Origin: AP-15 sp035503615
Lineage (GTDB): Bacteria; Pseudomonadota; Alphaproteobacteria; ATCC43930; CGMCC-115725
Direction: 5' to 3'
Assembly (NCBI GenBank): GCA_035503615.1
Contig: DATJTI010000061.1
Location: 1 to 8,900, forward strand
Length of the DNA: 8,900 bases
Positions 5,029-8,900 of this stretch are shown piece by piece; within the stretch, counting starts at the first letter, position 1; each line of letters begins with the position of its first letter. The translations under genes and the position numbers were made by a program. Under the pieces are notes generated by a model. The model did not search any database and was not told the DNA's origin. It saw nothing but the letters and a program-made list of their open reading frames with translations.

Positions 5029-5508
5029 ATGACCAGGACAATTTCGCTCTGCGCCGGGCTGGCGCTCGGCATGGTTGCGCTCGGCATGGTTGCGCTGGGG
5101 GCCGCGGCGGCGCCGAGGCACCATGCGGTCGCGAGCGGACCGCCGCCTTGCGGGGCGTTGACCTTCCGCGCGGTCGCGGCCGGGGCCAGCGATGGCGAGC
5201 AGCAGGCCGGTTTCTACCGCTCGCGCTACGGCACGCTTGCCTTGCACGCCGAGGTCAAGGGCGGCCAGCCCACCGACTATTTCGTGCTGGCGGACGGCAA
5301 GCGGCTCGGCGCTGCACCCGCCACCCTGCCCGACTGGGCGACGAGCTGCGTCGCCGCGAAAAAGCTGCCAAAGCCCGAAGCTGCCGCCGCGTCCTGCACC
5401 GGGGAGCGGTTCCGGGTCGTCCTCGCCCATGCCGGCAGCGACCGGCTGGCGCTGCTTTACGGGTTCGACGGCTCGACCTGGCGATATTGCAGCACCGGCA
5501 GCTACTGA
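5029..5508 (+). CDS. Small secreted hypothetical protein with four cysteines after the signal peptide
   Basis: 159 residues, function not recognised. ATG 5029 follows GGGGAG (5015-5020) at eight-base spacing. The signal peptide has R3, a hydrophobic core of tandem ALGMV repeats (12-16, 17-21, then ALG 22-24) and AAAA before P29, with likely cleavage near residue 28. The mature part contains C41, C107, C123 and C154, enough for two disulfides, which suits a periplasmic or extracellular location. It has beta-rich segments such as FVLADGKRLG (85-94) and LALLYGFDGSTWRYC (140-154), and an Ala/Lys/Pro stretch (109-121). There is no lipobox, transmembrane segment after cleavage, or catalytic motif I can name. 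It is transcribed divergently from the DUF1194 gene; a functional link is possible but unsupported. Confidence 0.75.
   Translation: MTRTISLCAGLALGMVALGMVALGAAAAPRHHAVASGPPPCGALTFRAVAAGASDGEQQAGFYRSRYGTLALHAEVKGGQPTDYFVLADGKRLGAAPATLPDWATSCVAAKKLPKPEAAAASCTGERFRVVLAHAGSDRLALLYGFDGSTWRYCSTGSY
5062..5096 (+). repeat. 15-base tandem duplication inside the signal-peptide coding region
   Basis: GCGCTCGGCATGGTT is repeated perfectly at 5062-5076 and 5077-5091, followed by a partial third copy GCGCT (5092-5096). It encodes Ala-Leu-Gly-Met-Val twice in frame and lengthens the hydrophobic core of the signal peptide by five residues without changing the frame. Confidence 0.9.
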
Positions 5509-5587
5509 CGAAACCGTGACCGGCCGGCGGGCGCGTCGGCCGTTGCCAGCATCGCTCGCCGGCATGTAGTGTGAACCTGCCCAGATT

Positions 5588-5670
5588 GCGATAGTGGGCA
5601 AAGACCGGTCCGACCGCGATCGTGGGCAGAAAACGGCGCCGCAGGACCCAACAAGGCCCATAAACGGGCA
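5588..5670 (+). repeat. Near-identical direct repeats upstream of the MFS gene
   Basis: GCGATAGTGGGCAAA (5588-5602) and GCGATCGTGGGCAGA (5616-5630) match at 13 of 15 positions. A weaker relative with core CGGGCAAAG lies at 5665-5673. The GGGCA cores begin at 5596, 5624 and 5666, separated by 28 and 42 bases. They sit in the 210-base spacer that should hold the promoter of the transporter gene and may be binding sites of a regulator, or chance. Confidence 0.4.
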
Positions 5671-5718
5671 AAGCCGCCAGCGGCAGCAGCGCGAGCATGC
5701 CACATCAGGGAGGATGGG

Positions 5719-7128
5719 ATGCTGGAACAGCTGGAACACCAGCAGAAATTGACGATCAATCAGTGGAAGATCGCAGTCGCCGCGACGTTGGGCGACATGC
5801 TCGATTTCTTTGATTTCCTGCTGATCGGCTTTGTTCTGGCATTTATCGTCAAGGGTTGGAGCCTGACCTATGGTCAATCGGGGCTGATCCTGCTGGCCTC
5901 CGGGATCGGCGCGCCGATCGGCTCGATCTTCTGGGGCTGGGTGGCCGACAAGGTCGGGCGGCGCACGGTGTTCATCGCCACGATCCTCAATGTGGCACTC
6001 GCCACCGGTGCTATGGCGCTGACCCCCGATCGCGGTTGGCTGTTCCTGGTGATCTGCCGCTTTTTCGTCGGCATCGGCACGACCGGCGTCTACAGCGTCG
6101 ATATCACGCTGATGCAGGAATTCCTGCCGGCGACCAAGCGCGGCTGGCTGACCGGGCTGACGACGACGATGCTGCCGGCGGGCTTTCTGCTCGGCGCCAT
6201 CCTCGGGCGTTATGCGACCCCCTATATCGGCTGGCGCGGGCTCGTGCTATGCGGTCTGGTGCCGGCGTTGCTGGCGCTCTTGATCCGGGTATGGGTTCCC
6301 GAAACGCCGCATTGGCTGATGCGCAAGGGCCGGATTGCCGAGGCGCGCAAATCGCTCGCCTGGGTGCTGATGATGGACCCGAAGGATATCGAACTGCCGG
6401 CGGTCGCTCCGGCAATCGAGCGGACGCGCTGGCTCGAACTGTTCAAATATCCGCGCAGCCTGGTCGCCGGCTGCCTGACCGGGCTGAGCCAGACCGGCGG
6501 GGTCGGACTCGCACTGTGGGTCGTAACCTTGCTGGTGATGGTGCTCAAGGTGACCCCGGCGGTCGCATCGGGCCTTATCATCTGGATCAGCATTTCGGCG
6601 ATCCTCGGGCGCTTCTTCTGCTCATGGCTATCCGATGCGATGGGGCGGCGCGGCGGCGGCGTGCTGGCCTGCCTGTTCGCCGCGGTGTTCATGGCGCTCG
6701 CCGGCTATCTGCACAGCGTGGTCGTCGCCGGCGTGTCGATGTTCTACGTCATGCTGCTGCTGCAAAGCTTTTTCGGCAGCGGCAACTATTCGATCGTCGG
6801 CCCCTATATGGGCGAATTGTGGCCGGCGCGGCTGCGCGGCAGCGGCATGGGCCTCGTCTATGGCGTCGGCAATCTCGGCAAATTCATCGGCCCGCTTGGC
6901 CTGGCGCTGATCGCGGGATCGAACAATTTTGTCAAGCCCGCGGCGACGCTCGACGCGCTGGTCCCGGGTTTCCTCTACTTCGCCTTCTGGTACGTGCTCG
7001 GCGCCGCCGCTTTCTGGTTTATCGGTTTCGAGACCAGCGGACGCACGATCGACGACATCGACCGCCAGCTGAGCGCGCAGACCGCCGGCGGCACGGCGGC
7101 CGCGGTAGGCCGGTCCGCCGGCAACTGA
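5719..7128 (+). CDS. MFS transporter, organic acid/metabolite:H+ symporter type
   Basis: A 469-residue major facilitator with a 12-helix pattern. Start 5719 follows GGGAGG (5708-5713) at five-base spacing. Helix 1 carries GDMLDFFDF (25-33), corresponding to the acidic DG[FY]D region of aromatic-acid (AAHS) and related symporters. Motif A is GWVADKVGRR (73-82), with a second-half counterpart SWLSDAMGRR (302-311). R114 in ICRFFVGIG is the motif-B arginine. EFLPATKRG (134-142) and its second-half twin ELWPARLRG (366-374) are the E-x-x-P-x-x-x-RG signatures shared with sugar porters, NiaP and MHS proteins. PETPHWL (194-200) ends the first bundle. The C-terminus is a short polar tail. It sits in the inner membrane and probably imports a carboxylate with protons. 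The substrate is not readable; no catabolic gene is on the same strand beside it. Confidence 0.88.
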   Translation: MLEQLEHQQKLTINQWKIAVAATLGDMLDFFDFLLIGFVLAFIVKGWSLTYGQSGLILLASGIGAPIGSIFWGWVADKVGRRTVFIATILNVALATGAMALTPDRGWLFLVICRFFVGIGTTGVYSVDITLMQEFLPATKRGWLTGLTTTMLPAGFLLGAILGRYATPYIGWRGLVLCGLVPALLALLIRVWVPETPHWLMRKGRIAEARKSLAWVLMMDPKDIELPAVAPAIERTRWLELFKYPRSLVAGCLTGLSQTGGVGLALWVVTLLVMVLKVTPAVASGLIIWISISAILGRFFCSWLSDAMGRRGGGVLACLFAAVFMALAGYLHSVVVAGVSMFYVMLLLQSFFGSGNYSIVGPYMGELWPARLRGSGMGLVYGVGNLGKFIGPLGLALIAGSNNFVKPAATLDALVPGFLYFAFWYVLGAAAFWFIGFETSGRTIDDIDRQLSAQTAGGTAAAVGRSAGN

Positions 7129-7142
7129 GCGGGGCCGCGATC

Positions 7143-7165
7143 GTGCCAGACGGTGCCAGACGGTG
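7143..7165 (+). repeat. 10-base tandem repeat just after the MFS stop
   Basis: GTGCCAGACG occurs twice head to tail (7143-7152, 7153-7162) followed by GTG. The pair is flanked by CGATC (7138-7142) and GATCG (7165-7169), which are inverted relative to each other and could close a 22-base loop. It lies in the 101-base spacer between convergent genes. Confidence 0.7.
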
Positions 7166-7200
7166 ATCGAGCGAAGCCACCAGGGGACTGCCGCCGCTGC

Positions 7201-7223
7201 GGCCGGGACAAGCCGCCCCGGCC
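7201..7223. terminator. GC hairpin between convergent genes, candidate bidirectional terminator
   Basis: GGCCGGG (7201-7207) pairs perfectly with CCCGGCC (7217-7223) around a nine-base loop. It sits between the MFS stop (7126-7128) and the stop of the minus-strand dehydrogenase (7230-7232), seven bases beyond the latter. There is no T run on either side, so strength is uncertain, but the position suits a shared terminator. Confidence 0.4.
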
Positions 7224-7229
7224 AGCCGC

Positions 7230-8426
7230 TCAGCGGTTCTGGGTCCAGTCCTCGCGCCACAGAAAATCGGGGCCGAGCTCGGCGAGGCTCGGGCAGCCGA
7301 TCTGGCCCATGACGAGGTCGATCTCGTTGCGGAAGATATCGACCGCCTTCTTGACCCCGTCGAGCCCGCCGGCGACCGCGCCGTAAAGGGTTGGCCGGCC
7401 GAAAAACACGAATTGCGCGCCGAGGCAGCGCGCGATCAGGATGTCGGCGCCGCGGCGCACCCCGCTGTCGAGCATCACCGTGAGCTTGTCGCCGACCGCG
7501 GCCTTGATCGCCGGCAGCGCGTCGAGCGAGGCCGGCGCCTGGTCGAGCTGGCGTCCGCCATGGTTCGAGACGATGATCCCGTCGACACCGATCTCGGCGG
7601 CGCGCACCGCATCGGCCGGGTTCAGGATCCCCTTGACGACCAGCGGGCGCGGGAACAGCCGGCGATAGCGTTCGAGATCGCGCCAGGTCTGCGCCGGCGC
7701 CGGGGTCTGGCTGCGGCCGAGCCGGATCGCGTCCGCCCGGGTCGCACCATTGCCGGCATGCACCGCCCAGTTGGCCAAGGTCGGCGCACCGCCGTGCCGG
7801 ACATAGTCGGCGACCCAGCCGGGATGAGTCATCGCCTCTAAGAGGATCGACGGCTTCAATTTCAGCGACTCTAGGAGGCTGCCGTTGCGCACCGTGGCAA
7901 AGCCGTTGCGCCAGTTGCGCTCGCGTTTGGGGTTCACCGGCACATCGACGGTCAAGACCAGCGCCCCGACGCCGCAATCGCGCGCCCGGCCGATCAACGC
8001 GTCGGTCAGGTTCGGGTCCTTTGCGGCATAGAGCTGAAACCACAGATTGTTCGGCGCAACCTTGACCGCCTCCTCCATCGAGAAGTTGGCAGCCCCCGAC
8101 ATGATGTAGGGGATGTTGGCGTCGGCCGCCGTCTGCGCCAGCAACATTTCGCCGCCGCGCCGTTGATAGAGAGCAACACTGCCGGTCGGCGAGATGCCGA
8201 ACGGGCTCGCATAGGTATGGCCGAACACGTTTGCCGACTGGTCGCGTACCGAGACATCGACGAGATAGCGCGGCAGCAGCTTGTGCTTGTGAAAGGCGGC
8301 GCGATTGCGCTCGAGGCCGAGCTCGTCTTCGACGCCCCCTTCGATATAGTCGAAGATGATCTTCGGTAATTTGCGTTTGGCGATCTTGTGCAGGTCTTCA
8401 ATGTTGATCGCCTGATCGAGCTTCAT
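7230..8426 (-). CDS. FMN-dependent L-2-hydroxyacid dehydrogenase/oxidase (LldD/MdlB/glycolate oxidase family)
   Basis: A 398-residue flavoenzyme of the FMN-dependent alpha-hydroxyacid dehydrogenase family, which oxidises L-lactate, (S)-mandelate or glycolate type acids to 2-oxoacids. The full catalytic set is visible by alignment from memory: Y27 in FDYIEGG, Y133 in FQLYAAKD, D161 in LTVDVP, K265 in VVKGI, H289 and R292 in SNHGGRQLD. The phosphate-binding end is MLDSGVRRG (318-326) with FGRP (342-345). The middle VNPKRERNWRNGF (164-176) and HPGWVADYVRHGG (201-213) resemble mandelate/lactate dehydrogenases that deliver electrons to the membrane quinone pool more than soluble plant glycolate oxidase; the substrate remains open. 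ATG 8426 fits the family N-terminus (MKLDQAINIEDL). An adjacent GTG (8427-8429) is possible, and the longer reading to 8582 has no family similarity. An MFS gene lies directly upstream. Confidence 0.92.
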   Translation of the reverse strand: MKLDQAINIEDLHKIAKRKLPKIIFDYIEGGVEDELGLERNRAAFHKHKLLPRYLVDVSVRDQSANVFGHTYASPFGISPTGSVALYQRRGGEMLLAQTAADANIPYIMSGAANFSMEEAVKVAPNNLWFQLYAAKDPNLTDALIGRARDCGVGALVLTVDVPVNPKRERNWRNGFATVRNGSLLESLKLKPSILLEAMTHPGWVADYVRHGGAPTLANWAVHAGNGATRADAIRLGRSQTPAPAQTWRDLERYRRLFPRPLVVKGILNPADAVRAAEIGVDGIIVSNHGGRQLDQAPASLDALPAIKAAVGDKLTVMLDSGVRRGADILIARCLGAQFVFFGRPTLYGAVAGGLDGVKKAVDIFRNEIDLVMGQIGCPSLAELGPDFLWREDWTQNR

Positions 8427-8578
8427 CACGGGGTCCCGCTGAAAGGTGCCGATTCGGCCAACAATGCTGATTTCGCACCGCGCCGGCAACCGCCAGGGCG
8501 TCGCAACCGCCATGCCGAGCGCGCGGGCCGCCGTGGCCATACCGCGATCAACGGCCACGAGCAGCCGCGACGAAAAAA

Positions 8579-8900
8579 TCAATCGGCAAGGCGCGGGCTC
8601 GTCCGGGACGATGCAATGTGCTCGCCGAGCGCGCCACGCGCCAAGGCCAACGCCGCCACCGCTCCGACCAGCGCCAGCGCGCCGGCGACGACAAAGGCCG
8701 CGTTGAAGCTGCCGGTTGCGGCGACGACATAGCCGGTCACGATCGGCGCCAGTAGGCCAAAGCTGTTGCCGCCGAGCACCAGAAATGCGGTTGCCCGCCC
8801 GGTATCGCCGGGCGAACGCAGCAGGTCGTTGACCAGGGCGCCGTTGGCGGCGGGGCCGACATGAGCGGCCGATACCACGATCGTGATCAAGGTGATGACC
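8579..8900 (-). CDS. MFS transporter, C-terminal part (truncated by window edge)
   Basis: The minus-strand frame is open from the window edge (reading VITLITIVVSAAHVGPAANG...) to a TGA at 8579-8581, about 107 residues. It looks like the last helices of an MFS carrier. GRATAFLVLGGNSFGLLAPI followed by VTGYVVAATGSFNAAFVVAG is the usual helix 11 region of anion:cation-symporter (ACS) type proteins, then the final hydrophobic helix LALVGAVAALALARG and a short polar tail. The start lies outside. It is upstream of, and on the same strand as, the hydroxyacid dehydrogenase with a 152-base gap, so it may import that enzyme's substrate. The gap holds no gene I can support; a T6 run directly after the stop lacks a preceding hairpin. 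Confidence 0.85.
   Translation of the reverse strand, partial: VITLITIVVSAAHVGPAANGALVNDLLRSPGDTGRATAFLVLGGNSFGLLAPIVTGYVVAATGSFNAAFVVAGALALVGAVAALALARGALGEHIASSRTSPRLAD

Noticed and set aside
3663..5087. 474-codon minus-strand frame across the decarboxylase and DUF1194 genes
   Set aside because: It is out of frame with DUF1194, Arg/Ala/Gly-rich with no domain, and both overlapped genes have clear catalytic or family motifs.
6628..8043. 471-codon minus-strand frame across the MFS and dehydrogenase genes
   Set aside because: It is a shadow of the true frames, with low-complexity Arg/Ala-rich translation and no motif.
8571..8580. T6 run on the minus strand directly after the second MFS stop as a terminator
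   Set aside because: No stem precedes it within the usual distance, so an intrinsic terminator is not supported.
8427..8582. N-terminal extension of the FMN dehydrogenase to 8582
   Set aside because: Its 52 residues lack family similarity and nearly reach the upstream MFS stop. The family N-terminus begins at the ATG at 8426.

Overview
The window is GC-rich throughout, with short Shine-Dalgarno leaders and gene families typical of Alphaproteobacteria: a DUF1194 protein, a eukaryote-like fold-III ornithine/lysine decarboxylase behind a long structured leader, and a rhizobial-type CinA C-terminal paralogue. It reads as ordinary chromosomal DNA of an alphaproteobacterium, perhaps Hyphomicrobiales or Rhodospirillales. 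I see no tRNA, rRNA, CRISPR array, insertion sequence or phage gene. The assignment rests on recognised families and gene content, not on a search.

Left part (1-1873): a truncated amidohydrolase-2 gene and a MenB/BadI-type crotonase lie on the minus strand, separated by 329 bases of hairpin-rich non-coding DNA. A stand-alone CinA C-terminal (PncC-like) gene diverges from the crotonase. Middle (2086-4199): a secreted Gly/His/Tyr-rich protein is followed by about 500 bases without a conventional gene. These lead into the PLP-dependent ornithine/lysine decarboxylase. That stretch is the most interesting part of the window. It holds several hairpins, a 36-codon Arg-rich upstream ORF with a strong ribosome site, and a long GC hairpin just after that ORF. 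Position and downstream gene match the speF leader RNA known from Alphaproteobacteria.

Right part (4187-8900): a DUF1194 von Willebrand-like secreted protein overlaps the decarboxylase tail to tail. Divergent from it is a small secreted protein with a 15-base tandem duplication in its signal peptide. Then come a 12-helix MFS symporter on the plus strand and, convergent to it, an FMN-dependent L-2-hydroxyacid dehydrogenase preceded by the 3' end of a second MFS gene. Two transporters, a hydroxyacid dehydrogenase, a crotonase and an amidohydrolase suggest an organic or aromatic acid catabolic neighbourhood. The substrates cannot be read from the sequence, and the genes are not one operon.

Many long antisense ORFs exist because of the high GC content. 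They were judged to be shadows.
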